DNA of 13,735 nt from JBEVNX01 sp040507895. GTDB taxonomy: Bacteria > Desulfobacterota > Binatia > JACPRU01. The stretch is taken from contig JBEVNX010000012.1 in the NCBI GenBank assembly GCA_040507895.1, forward strand, positions 1-13,735, read 5' to 3'. This document shows, in pieces, positions 7,640 through 13,654 of the stretch; position 1 is the first letter of the stretch, and every line of letters starts with the position of its first letter. The notes under the pieces are model-generated. The model ran no database searches and had not been told where the DNA came from. It saw nothing but the letters and a program-made list of their open reading frames with translations. Position numbers and translations under genes: made by a program.

Positions 7640-8830
7640 GTGAGGCTCGTCCGCGCAGAACGCGCCGATCGTGAGGAGCGGCTGCGGCGTAACGCCGGCG
7701 AGATCTACGAGCAGCTGACCGACGGGCTCGCGCGCCACCTGCGCCTGACGGAGCTCGTATACGCGGCGGCGCAGCAGTTTCCGGGCCTCGTTCCCACGCG
7801 CCTCGAGATCGAAGCCGAGCGCCGGCTCCCCCAGAAGGAAAAGCGTGGGCTGGAGATCGACCAGGGCATCTTTCTCGCCCACGTGCTGGCGCATCCGCGC
7901 TGCGGCTCTCATCTGGTGCACGCGATGTCGCAGCCGAAGCCCGAGGCGGCCGCGGCGCTCGACGGGTTCCGCCGAACCGGCGAGCTCGACCTCGGTCCGG
8001 TGCGCCTCGAGCGCCGCGATCGCGTCGGCCATGTGACCTTGCAGAACCACGCCTTCTTGAATGCGGAAGACGGCGAATGGGCGGCGGCGCTCGAGACTGC
8101 CATCGATCTCGTGCTCCTCGACGATGCGATCGATTTGGGCATTCTTCGCGGGGGACCGGCTACGCATCCCAAATATCTCGGACGGCGAGTGTTCAGCGCC
8201 GGAGTCAACCTCACCCACCTGTATTGGGGGCGGATCTCTCTGCTCGACTACATGCTCGACAAGGAGCTCGGAGCGATTGCCAAGCTGTACCGCGGCCACG
8301 GCCTCGGGACCTTCGACCCGGTCGGTCTCGAGGTCCGCCGGGAGAAGCCGTGGATCGCGGCCGTGGAGAGCTTCGCGATCGGCGGCGGATGTCAGCTGCT
8401 CCTCGTCGCGGATCACATCGTCGCCGAGGCCGGCTCATTTTTCAGCTTGCCCGCTCGCAACGAGGGGATCATTCCAGGGCTGGCGAACCTCCGCTTGCCC
8501 CGCTTCATCGGAGAGCGGCGGACCCGAGAGGCCATTTTGTTCAACCCGCGCTTCGCGGCCGAAAGCGACGTCGGCCGCCTGATCGCCGACGTCGTAGTGC
8601 CCCGCGAGGAAGTCGGAGAGGCAGTCGAGCGCTCCGCTTCCGAGCTGCTCAGCGCCGGGGCGGCGAGCTTGGTGGCGAACCGCAAGGCTCTGCGCGTCGG
8701 CGCCGAGCCTCTGGACGTATTCCGTCGTTACATGGCGAGCTACGCGCGGGAGCAGGCGCTCTGCATGTACAGCGCCGTGCTCATCGACAACCTCGAGCGC
8801 AACTGGAACGCCGAGCAGCGAAGGCTCTGA
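7640..8830 (+). CDS. DpgC-like cofactor-independent arylacetyl-CoA dioxygenase (enoyl-CoA hydratase/isomerase superfamily)
   Basis: The 396-residue protein is a crotonase-fold member that matches DpgC rather than ordinary enoyl-CoA hydratases. It has the helical N-terminal part IYEQLTDGLARHLRLTELVY (22-41) and PGLVPTRLEIEAER (48-61), then KRGLEIDQGIFLAHVL (68-83). LNAEDGE (140-146), RRVFSAGVNLTHLYWGRISL (182-201), FAIGGGCQLLL (245-255) and SLPARNEGIIPGLANLRLPR (269-288) follow, with the C-terminal LIDNLERNWNAEQRRL. DpgC converts 3,5-dihydroxyphenylacetyl-CoA to the arylglyoxylate using O2 with no metal or flavin. The true substrate here is unknown. The start is GTG at 7640, the first in-frame start after the ALDH stop. 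It leaves the N-terminus about 50 residues shorter than I recall for DpgC. The gene probably shares a transcript with the aldehyde dehydrogenase. Confidence 0.82.
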   Translation: MRLVRAERADREERLRRNAGEIYEQLTDGLARHLRLTELVYAAAQQFPGLVPTRLEIEAERRLPQKEKRGLEIDQGIFLAHVLAHPRCGSHLVHAMSQPKPEAAAALDGFRRTGELDLGPVRLERRDRVGHVTLQNHAFLNAEDGEWAAALETAIDLVLLDDAIDLGILRGGPATHPKYLGRRVFSAGVNLTHLYWGRISLLDYMLDKELGAIAKLYRGHGLGTFDPVGLEVRREKPWIAAVESFAIGGGCQLLLVADHIVAEAGSFFSLPARNEGIIPGLANLRLPRFIGERRTREAILFNPRFAAESDVGRLIADVVVPREEVGEAVERSASELLSAGAASLVANRKALRVGAEPLDVFRRYMASYAREQALCMYSAVLIDNLERNWNAEQRRL

Positions 8831-8849
8831 CGCGAGCCTGGCGCGTCAG
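8827..8849. terminator. 8-bp stem spanning both convergent stop codons
   Basis: CTGACGCG (8827-8834) and CGCGTCAG (8842-8849) are perfect reverse complements around a 7-base loop. The TGA of the DpgC-like gene and the TGA of the opposing glutathione transferase gene lie in the two arms. The symmetry and position between convergent genes fit a bidirectional transcript end, but there is no T-run on either side, so intrinsic termination is unproven. Confidence 0.5.
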
Positions 8850-9610
8850 GCCGATGCCTTGGCCGCCGCTTCTCGCGCCCTGCGGACCGAGTCGGCCGTC
8901 TGATTGAAGAGGATCTTGCGAAATCGCTCCTCTTCCTCCGGGGTTCGCTTCCGGTCGCGCAATTCCTGGCCGACGTTGAAGCCCCGGTCGACTGCGGGCC
9001 GGGCTTGCAGCTCATCGACCCAGCGTTTCAGGTGGGGGAACGTCTGCCACAAGGACTCGTCGATCAGGCGCCCGAGCAGCATGGCCCAAGGCCAGCTGAT
9101 GATGTCGGCGATGCTGTAGTCGGGGCCCGCCAGGTAGCGGTGAACCGAGAGCTGCGCATCCATGATTCCGCACAGCCGCTCCACCTCGCCGACGAAGCGC
9201 TTCGTGCCGTACTCGAGCTGCTTCGGATCGTCGGTCAGACTCTTCGCGTAGTTCTTGAAGTGGTTGGCGTTGCCCATCATCGGCCCGAGGTTCGCCATCT
9301 GCCAGTAGACCCACTGCAGCACGCGGTAGCGCGCGCGAGGCTCCTTCGGCAGGAACTGACCGCTCTTGTCCGCCAGGTATTCCAGGATCGCCCCCGACTC
9401 GAAGATCGCGATCGGCTCGCCCCCGCCGAGCGGCTCGTGGTCGACGATCGCCGGCATGCGGTTGTTCGGGCTGAGGCGCAGGAAATCGGGCTTGAACTGT
9501 TCACCCGCGCCGATGTCGACGGGAATGACCTTGTAGGGCATCCCGCATTCCTCGAGCATGATGGTGACTTTCCAACCATTCGGGGTCGGCCAGTAGTGGA
9601 CGTCGATCAT
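8846..9610 (-). CDS. Glutathione S-transferase family protein, nu-class (YfcG/YghU-like)
   Basis: The 254-residue protein has an N-terminal thioredoxin-fold domain with YWPTPNGWKV (6-15), the Thr-Pro-Asn-Gly motif typical of nu-class GSTs. NNRMPAIVD (49-57, cis-Pro53) and the glutathione-binding FESGAILEYLA (70-80) follow. An all-helical C-terminal domain contains YLAGPDYSIADIISWPW. Nu-class enzymes such as E. coli YfcG and YghU reduce disulfides or peroxides with glutathione. I chose the ATG at 9610 because the protein then starts directly on the first strand; the frame is open to 9685 but the extension is arginine-rich. No clear Shine-Dalgarno is visible. The gene is divergent from the Fur-controlled bfd/bfr unit and convergent with the DpgC-like gene. 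Confidence 0.9.
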   Translation of the reverse strand: MIDVHYWPTPNGWKVTIMLEECGMPYKVIPVDIGAGEQFKPDFLRLSPNNRMPAIVDHEPLGGGEPIAIFESGAILEYLADKSGQFLPKEPRARYRVLQWVYWQMANLGPMMGNANHFKNYAKSLTDDPKQLEYGTKRFVGEVERLCGIMDAQLSVHRYLAGPDYSIADIISWPWAMLLGRLIDESLWQTFPHLKRWVDELQARPAVDRGFNVGQELRDRKRTPEEEERFRKILFNQTADSVRRAREAAAKASA

Positions 9611-9689
9611 GAGGGGCACGATGCATCGGCGGCGGGTCCGAGGCAACCCGTCGGGGGCTGAAAGGGTACGTCGGAGGCGGTTCAAAAAA

Positions 9690-9715
9690 GATCTTGATAA
9701 TCATTCTCAGAATCA
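9690..9715. promoter_or_regulatory. Overlapping Fur boxes
   Basis: GATCTTGATAATCATTCTC (9690-9708) matches the 19-bp Fur consensus at 16 positions. In 7-1-7 terms there are two overlapping sites, TGATAATCATTCTCA (9695-9709) and TCATTCTCAGAATCA (9701-9715). They are offset by 6 bp, the spacing known for two Fur dimers. Each dyad has one mismatched pair. This predicts iron-responsive control of bfd and bfr and possibly of the divergent GST gene. Confidence 0.85.
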
Positions 9716-9722
9716 GTATAAG
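9694..9722 (+). promoter_or_regulatory. Sigma-70-type promoter for bfd-bfr
   Basis: TTGATA (9694-9699) and TATAAG (9717-9722), separated by exactly 17 bases, each match the consensus hexamer at 5 of 6 positions. The Fur boxes fill the spacer, the classic geometry for Fur occlusion of RNA polymerase. Transcription would begin near 9729, giving a leader of roughly 35 bases before the bfd ATG. Confidence 0.75.
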
Positions 9723-9763
9723 AGGGAAATCCGGCAGCCGGAGCGGCCCAGAGAGTCTCGCAA

Positions 9764-9964
9764 ATGATCGTCTGTCACTGCACGGGAGTCACCGACGACG
9801 CCATCATGGCGCTGATCCGCGAAGGTGTGTCGACGGTGAAAGGCATCGTTCGCCGCACCGGTGCTGGCCGCTGCTGCGCCCCCTGCCGCGACGAGATCCG
9901 CGAGTTGATCGACGAATCGATCGCGGAGTCCGCCGCCGAGAGTAGCCGCGCCGCGGCGCTCTGA
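9764..9964 (+). CDS. bfd: Bacterioferritin-associated ferredoxin
   Basis: The 66-residue protein has the Bfd layout: MIVCHCTGVTDDAI with Cys4 and Cys6, a helical segment, then TGAGRCCAPCRDEI with Cys38 and Cys41 as the second pair of [2Fe-2S] ligands. An additional Cys37 gives an unusual CC pair. Bfd docks on bacterioferritin and passes electrons to its haem so that stored iron is reduced and released. The C-terminal tail after about residue 52 is alanine- and serine-rich and longer than in E. coli Bfd. GAGAG at 9751-9755 is a weak ribosome binding site eight bases before the ATG. The gene is directly behind the Fur-box promoter and 74 bases before bfr, forming one iron-storage unit. Confidence 0.93.
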   Translation: MIVCHCTGVTDDAIMALIREGVSTVKGIVRRTGAGRCCAPCRDEIRELIDESIAESAAESSRAAAL

Positions 9965-10038
9965 AGTCCGCTCCACGCTCGCGGGCTTCACGCCTTGGGT
10001 GGCACGGGCTAGTATCCCCGCCCGAAGAGAGGGGACGC

Positions 10039-10509
10039 ATGAAGGGGCAAGCCAAGCTCATCGAAGCGCTGAACGAGGTCCTCACCGGCGAGCTGACGGC
10101 GATCAACCAGTACTTCATCCACGCCAAAATGTGCGGCAACTGGGGTTACGGCCGGCTGGCGCACAAAGTGCGCGAGGAGTCGATCGGCGAGATGAAGCAC
10201 GCCGACGAGCTGATCGAGCGCATCCTCTTCCTCGAGGGCGTGCCGAACATGCAGCGGCTCGACAAGGTGCGCGTCGGCGAAACCGTGCGCGAGCAGCTCA
10301 CGCTCGACTTGAAGCTCGAACAGGCGGCGGTGTCCCGCTTCAACAGGGCGATCGCGCTGGCCGTGGAGATGTCCGACAACACCTCGCGCGAGCTGCTAGC
10401 CGGCATGCTCAAGTCGGAGGAGGAGCACGTCGACTGGCTGGAATCGCAGCTCGAGTTGATCGAGCAGGTCGGCGAGCAGAACTACCTGGCGCAGCAGATC
10501 CGCGAGTGA
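10039..10509 (+). CDS. bfr: Bacterioferritin
   Basis: The 156-residue protein is standard bacterioferritin in length and sequence: MKGQAKLIEALNEVL, AINQYFIHAKM, GEMKHADELIERILFLEG and EEHVDWLESQLELI. All ferroxidase-centre ligands are visible (Glu18, Glu51, His54, Glu94, Glu127, His130), and Met52 is the haem-sharing methionine between subunits. It should assemble into a 24-subunit cage that oxidises Fe(II) and stores Fe(III). The ATG at 10039 is preceded by GAGAGGGG. It follows bfd on the same strand, probably co-transcribed from the Fur-box promoter. It ends only a few bases from the stop of a convergent small gene. Confidence 0.96.
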   Translation: MKGQAKLIEALNEVLTGELTAINQYFIHAKMCGNWGYGRLAHKVREESIGEMKHADELIERILFLEGVPNMQRLDKVRVGETVREQLTLDLKLEQAAVSRFNRAIALAVEMSDNTSRELLAGMLKSEEEHVDWLESQLELIEQVGEQNYLAQQIRE

Positions 10510-10513
10510 CGCT

Positions 10514-10927
10514 TCAGCCCGCGTTCTCGGGCGATAGGCGCAAGACCACCGTCTGCGAGGTGAGGCCCAACTTCCGGAACGGCTCTCCGAGAATGTCGCT
10601 CCAGTACTTCTGGCGCATCGCCGTGGCTACCGCTGCGGCCTTCTCGGGCGCCTTCTCGTAGCGCATCGGACGCGCCTCCTCACCAGGGACGCGGACCTGC
10701 AGCCGAGGCGCGGTCGTGGTCCGGTCGACGCGCCCTGCGGCGCGGGGTCCGAGGCGAACGTAGAGGGCGCCGTCGATCACCACGAACCAGACCTTCGACC
10801 AGTGTTCTCCCTCCTCGGGCCCGACCGTGAGGAACTCAATCGTGCTCTGATCGCCGAGCGCCACCACGTCCCATTGCGGGTCGGCGTGGAGGATCAACAG
10901 CGACAGCATCCACGGGAGAAGCTTCAT
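10514..10927 (-). CDS. Hypothetical small protein, possibly exported
   Basis: The 137-residue protein starts MKLLPWMLSLLILHA, a short positively charged then hydrophobic stretch resembling a signal peptide with possible cleavage after HA. A basic and acidic domain follows, containing KVWFVVIDGALYVRLGP (about 45-61). That strand pattern recalls split-barrel FMN-binding or DUF2255-like proteins, but the match is weak and I do not assign a function. The ATG at 10927 has GGGAG seven bases upstream; this Shine-Dalgarno overlaps the end of an eroded cyclase fragment. It is convergent with bfr, the stops being four bases apart. Confidence 0.65.
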   Translation of the reverse strand: MKLLPWMLSLLILHADPQWDVVALGDQSTIEFLTVGPEEGEHWSKVWFVVIDGALYVRLGPRAAGRVDRTTTAPRLQVRVPGEEARPMRYEKAPEKAAAVATAMRQKYWSDILGEPFRKLGLTSQTVVLRLSPENAG

Positions 10928-10930
10928 GCG

Positions 10931-11080
10931 TCACTCCCGAGGGCAGCCCGCATCTCGCTCTCCGAGCCAACCGCCATGCGACCCGATCGCCGCGCGCAAG
11001 ACCTGATCGTGCCTGGCGAGCGCTAGGCGCATCTCATCGGTGAACAGGAACTTGAGGACCCCGGTTGGGGAATCGCTCAT
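10931..11080 (-). pseudogene. Remnant of a class III adenylate/guanylate cyclase N-terminus
   Basis: A 49-residue frame from ATG at 11080 to TGA at 10933-10931 reads MSDSPTGVLKFLFTDE and then MRLALARHDQVLRAAIGSHGG. Class III cyclase domains of the standalone type begin with FLFTD(I/V)EGST, some 14 further residues, then (M/A)xxALARHDxLLRxxIxxHGG. Here the two motifs are joined directly, so the EGST segment with the second metal-binding region is deleted. After HGG the family continues into KTxGD, but this frame degenerates and stops. I read it as a relict; a short expressed peptide cannot be excluded. No Shine-Dalgarno is evident. Confidence 0.6.
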
Positions 11081-11362
11081 TCTGGAGTGAAAGTAGCCAC
11101 AACGAGCGGTCGGAATCTACGCATCCGCGATACCGCGCCTGACTTCGGGCCCCCCCTCTTACGAAGTCCCGTGTCCCTTCAGGAGGCTGAGCGTCGCTCG
11201 ACAGGTGCTCGAGATGCCGGACCAAGGGTGCGATCGCGCGCGGTTCCCGTTCGCGGGATGGCCGCGAAGGAAGAATGGAGTTCGAGCTGAGGCTGCAGCG
11301 CGGCGCAGCTCTATCTGTCGAAGGCCTTACCCGCTCCTAGCCGTCCAAAGAGACCGCCAGGG
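11081..11362. other. Non-coding or eroded stretch
   Basis: No frame on either strand shows recognisable homology or a convincing ribosome binding site. The several open frames are short, arginine-, serine- and proline-rich, and typical of chance frames in GC-rich DNA. The stretch contains one 7-bp inverted repeat (listed separately). It lies between the cyclase remnant and a small coiled-coil ORF. Confidence 0.5.
11141..11168. repeat. 7-bp inverted repeat
   Basis: GACTTCG (11141-11147) and CGAAGTC (11162-11168) are perfect reverse complements around a 14-base loop containing a run of seven C. The function is unknown; it could be a weak transcript-end hairpin or a remnant of a mobile-element end. 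Confidence 0.35.
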
Positions 11363-11614
11363 TCAGGGCTGCGGGCTGTCCGAGAGTCTCGAGCTGGAGG
11401 CCCTTGCGGGGCGCGAGCGCACCTGCGCTCCGCTGCTTTGGAGCCGCATGAGCTTCGCTCGTAACAGCTCGCACTCACGTTCGAGACGTAGGCGCTCAGT
11501 GTGAAGCCGTTCGCCGACGGCACCGCGGACCGTGTCGTCGTCGGCCTTCGGGACCGCCGGTTCGCCCGAAGCTTGGCTAGGGATCACGCGTTCGATCTCA
11601 TCGGGCGGAATCAT
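11363..11614 (-). CDS. Small charged coiled-coil protein, unknown function
   Basis: The 83-residue frame starts MIPPDEIERVIPSQASG and contains ERLHTERLRLERECELLRAK (about 35-54), a strongly heptad-like charged helix. A serine/arginine-rich tail follows. The start is supported by GGAGG (minus strand, 11625-11621) six bases before the ATG at 11614, which is why I consider it a real gene despite no recognised family. A TTG at 11620 is in frame but overlaps the spacing region. A possible promoter lies about 140 bases upstream. It is flanked on both sides by apparently non-coding DNA. Confidence 0.45.
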   Translation of the reverse strand: MIPPDEIERVIPSQASGEPAVPKADDDTVRGAVGERLHTERLRLERECELLRAKLMRLQSSGAQVRSRPARASSSRLSDSPQP

Positions 11615-11759
11615 CTGCAACCTCCGTTCCTGGTCGCGAAATGCGCTCGCGTGCGCCGCGCGACGTTGGCGCCGATCGACGAGTCACCTCGTCGCGTTCC
11701 CCTCCACGATAGCAACAACTCCCGCTGCGACCCGTCGCGCTCGACCCGTACGCGACCTC

Positions 11760-11789
11760 AGCATATTGACCAGTTCGTCGCAAGGTCAA
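11760..11789 (-). promoter_or_regulatory. Candidate promoter for the small coiled-coil gene
   Basis: On the minus strand TTGACC (11789-11784) and TATGCT (11765-11760) are separated by 18 bases. The -35 matches at 5 of 6 and the -10 at 4 of 6 positions. TTGACC also appears on the plus strand at 11766-11771, giving a TTGACC-N12-GGTCAA inverted repeat within the spacer, a possible operator. Confidence 0.35.
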
Positions 11790-11808
11790 AAACCCGAACA
11801 CGGTTTTT
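11788..11808. terminator. A/T-rich hairpin AAAAACC...GGTTTTT
   Basis: AAAAACC (11788-11794) pairs with GGTTTTT (11802-11808) around a 7-base loop. Only two GC pairs support the stem, so it is weak. Its T-run on one strand and A-run on the other would suit a bidirectional transcript end downstream of the SRPBCC gene, although it lies about 130 bases beyond that stop. Confidence 0.3.
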
Positions 11809-11812
11809 CCGC

Positions 11813-11822
11813 GGCACGTGCC
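11813..11822. repeat. 10-bp perfect palindrome GGCACGTGCC
   Basis: This perfect self-complementary decamer lies just beyond the A/T-rich hairpin. It could be a regulator site; it is short and alone. Confidence 0.3.
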
Positions 11823-11940
11823 CCGTGGAGGAGTGAGAATCGAGTTAGGGCAGTCTCGCGGACAGCGCTGGAGGGACCGCTCCGCAATCGAGTCCGGTCG
11901 TCCCCGAGGAGCCGAGGACATTCGGCGCCACCAGAGTCGC

Positions 11941-12414
11941 TTACGACGACGGCGACCTGTGCTTCGCCTCAGCCAGCTCCGCGAGCTGCGCCGCGACCTG
12001 CGTCCAGCCCCGCTGGAAGCCCATCGCCTCGTGCTGCTTCATCGTCGCCTCGTCCCAGTGCCGCGCGCTTGCGCGATAGCGCGTGCCGCGGCCTTCGGGC
12101 GCGAACTCGAACAAGCCGACCATGAACGGCTTCTGCGGAATCCAGCCCGCGGCGAAGGCGTTGGTGAAGACGATCCTTTCGTTGGGAACGACCTCGAGGA
12201 TCACGCCTTCGATCGGCGACGTTTCGCCCCCGGGACCGGTCATCACCATTGCCGTGCGCCCGCCGGGACGTACGTCTTGCTCGATGATGCGAGTCGTCCA
12301 CGGCTTCGGCGCCCACCATTCCTCGAGGCGCCCGATCCACACCTTGAACACGGTCTCTGGCGGCGCGTCGATGTAACGCTCGATCGCCAGCTCGAACGGA
12401 GGGGTGGCCGTCAC
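11941..12414 (-). CDS. SRPBCC (AHSA1/START-like) family protein
   Basis: The 157-residue protein shows the Bet v1-like SRPBCC pattern. FELAIERYIDAPPETVFKVW (7-26) opens it, followed by LEEWWAPKPW and VRPGGRTAMVMTGPGGE. EGVILEVVPNERIVFTNAF and GTRYRASARHWDEATMKQHE come next, ending in a C-terminal helix GWTQVAAQLAELAEA. Such proteins bind small hydrophobic ligands in a helix-grip cavity; many are of unknown role. The start is GTG at 12414, overlapping the stop of the PhnB-like gene (GTGA), so it is probably translated by coupling. The frame is open further upstream, but that part is antisense-like to its neighbour. It is the last gene of the right-hand operon. Confidence 0.9.
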   Translation of the reverse strand: MTATPPFELAIERYIDAPPETVFKVWIGRLEEWWAPKPWTTRIIEQDVRPGGRTAMVMTGPGGETSPIEGVILEVVPNERIVFTNAFAAGWIPQKPFMVGLFEFAPEGRGTRYRASARHWDEATMKQHEAMGFQRGWTQVAAQLAELAEAKHRSPSS

Positions 12415-12890
12415 TTCGCGCCCCCGGCCGCTGCCTCGAGCTGGGCGATGTCGAGCTTGACCATCTTCAGCATCGCATCCCCTACACGCTTCGCCTTCGC
12501 TACGTCGGGATCGGCCATCAACTTGCCGAGAGCGGTCGGCACGATCTGCCACGACAGGCCGTACCTGTCTTTCAGCCAGCCGCATTGCTCGGCCTTGCCG
12601 CCGGCTAGCAGCGCGTTCCAGTAGCGATCGACCTCGGCCTGGTCGGCGCAGTTCACGATGAACGAGACGGCATGGTTGAACGCGTCGAGCGGTCCCGCGC
12701 TGATCGCCTGGAACGGTTGGCCGAACAGCGTGAACTCGACGATTTTCACCGATCCCGCCGGCCCGCTGGGGCTCTCGCTGGGAAGCGCAGTCACCCGATC
12801 GACGTGGGAGTCCGGGAAGATCGACGCGTAGAATCTCGCGGCTTCCTCGGCCTCGCGGCTGTACCAGAGATGGGGGACGATCTTCGCCAT
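12411..12890 (-). CDS. VOC family protein, PhnB-like
   Basis: The 159-residue protein begins MAKIVPHLWYSREAEEAARF and continues with YASIFPDSHVDRV. FTLFGQPFQAISAGPLDAFN, VSFIVNCADQAEVDRYWNAL and DRYGLSWQIVP follow. This is the PhnB / 3-demethylubiquinone methyltransferase-like branch of the vicinal oxygen chelate fold, usually of unknown substrate. I chose the ATG at 12890, with GGAG seven bases upstream, because family members start with this K-I-x-P-x-L-W strand. A TTG at 12908 is also in frame and would overlap the previous stop. Its own stop overlaps the SRPBCC GTG by four bases. It sits 14 bases after the two-domain VOC gene. Confidence 0.92.
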   Translation of the reverse strand: MAKIVPHLWYSREAEEAARFYASIFPDSHVDRVTALPSESPSGPAGSVKIVEFTLFGQPFQAISAGPLDAFNHAVSFIVNCADQAEVDRYWNALLAGGKAEQCGWLKDRYGLSWQIVPTALGKLMADPDVAKAKRVGDAMLKMVKLDIAQLEAAAGGAK

Positions 12891-12904
12891 CGCCGTCTCC
12901 GCGC

Positions 12905-13654
12905 TCAACCGCGCCGCCCGACGAGCGCGAACATCGCACCCTGCGGATCGCGCGCCTGGATGATGAAGCCGCCCCCCGGAACTTCACTCGGCCCGTGCAG
13001 GATCGGGCCGCCGCCGTCGGTGACCCGCTTCGTCGCCTCGTCGATGTCTCCGGTCCCGAAATAGTAGAGCCACATCGGCTGGGGAAAGCTCGGGCTGTTC
13101 ATCATCCCGCCGATCTGGACGCCGTCCGCCTCGAACAGCTGGTAGGTGCCCATGGGGCCCATGTCCAGAGCGGCGCCCTTCGTCCAGCCGAACTGGCCCG
13201 CGTAGAAATCGAACGCGGCTTTCGAGTCCTTCGTGTGTAGCTCGTGCCAGTTGCCGTGTCCCGGCGCGCTCTGGTCGAACGCTTCGCTCGACCCCTCACT
13301 CGCGCCCTGGATCATCGCGAGGGAGACATTCTGTGGATCGGAGACGAGCGCGATCCGCCCGACGTTCGGAATGTCGAACGCCCGGTGGACCGACCCTCCG
13401 GCTCGTTTCCACCGCGCGACCGCGGCGTCGATATCCGGCGTGCCGACGTAGCCCATCCAAAATGGCTGGCTCATGTCCTCGGGCAGCGGCATCAGCCCGC
13501 CGACTCCCTTACCCTTCATACTGAGGATCTTGTAGGGACCGGGGCCGCCGTCGAACGCCGCGGCATTCCAGCCGACGACCTTCCCGTAGAAGGCCTCGGC
13601 AGCGGCCACGTCGCTCGTCACGAGCTCGTACCAGACGAAATGACTCGCTCCCAT
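12905..13654 (-). CDS. Two-domain VOC (glyoxalase/bleomycin-resistance) family protein
   Basis: The 249-residue protein contains two tandem VOC modules. The first covers about residues 5-118 (HFVWYELVTSDVAAAEAFYG, then VGRIALVSDPQNVSLAMIQ). The second covers about 134-246 (GNWHELHTKDSKAAFDFYAG, then GGFIIQARDPQGAMFALVG). The layout resembles the CFP32/Cfp30B-type duplicated glyoxalase proteins of actinobacteria and proteobacteria; enzymatic activity and metal dependence are not established by sequence. The ATG at 13654 shares its A with the stop of the upstream gene (TGATG) and has GGAG about 7 bases upstream; a GTG sits one codon earlier. It is part of a four-gene coupled operon. Confidence 0.92.
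   Translation of the reverse strand: MGASHFVWYELVTSDVAAAEAFYGKVVGWNAAAFDGGPGPYKILSMKGKGVGGLMPLPEDMSQPFWMGYVGTPDIDAAVARWKRAGGSVHRAFDIPNVGRIALVSDPQNVSLAMIQGASEGSSEAFDQSAPGHGNWHELHTKDSKAAFDFYAGQFGWTKGAALDMGPMGTYQLFEADGVQIGGMMNSPSFPQPMWLYYFGTGDIDEATKRVTDGGGPILHGPSEVPGGGFIIQARDPQGAMFALVGRRG

Larger units (their letters stand above)
11615..11940. other. Gene-poor stretch with promoter-like and palindromic elements
   Basis: About 325 bases separate the small coiled-coil gene from the end of the right-hand operon. No coding frame here is convincing. It contains a candidate minus-strand promoter, an A/T-rich hairpin and a 10-bp palindrome, each listed separately. Confidence 0.5.

Noticed and set aside
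7556..8416. 286-codon open frame on the minus strand opposite the DpgC-like gene
   Set aside because: The plus strand encodes a clear DpgC homologue across the same bases; the antisense product has no recognisable domain.
10517..10532. GCCCG/CGGGC hairpin between bfr and the convergent small gene
   Set aside because: The stem is only 5 bp, has no T-run, and lies inside the coding end of the minus-strand gene; not enough to call a terminator.
11941..12987. 348-codon version of the SRPBCC gene
   Set aside because: The first 190 or so residues are Arg/Ser/Gly-rich out-of-frame translation of the PhnB-like gene. The SRPBCC fold begins at the GTG at 12414.
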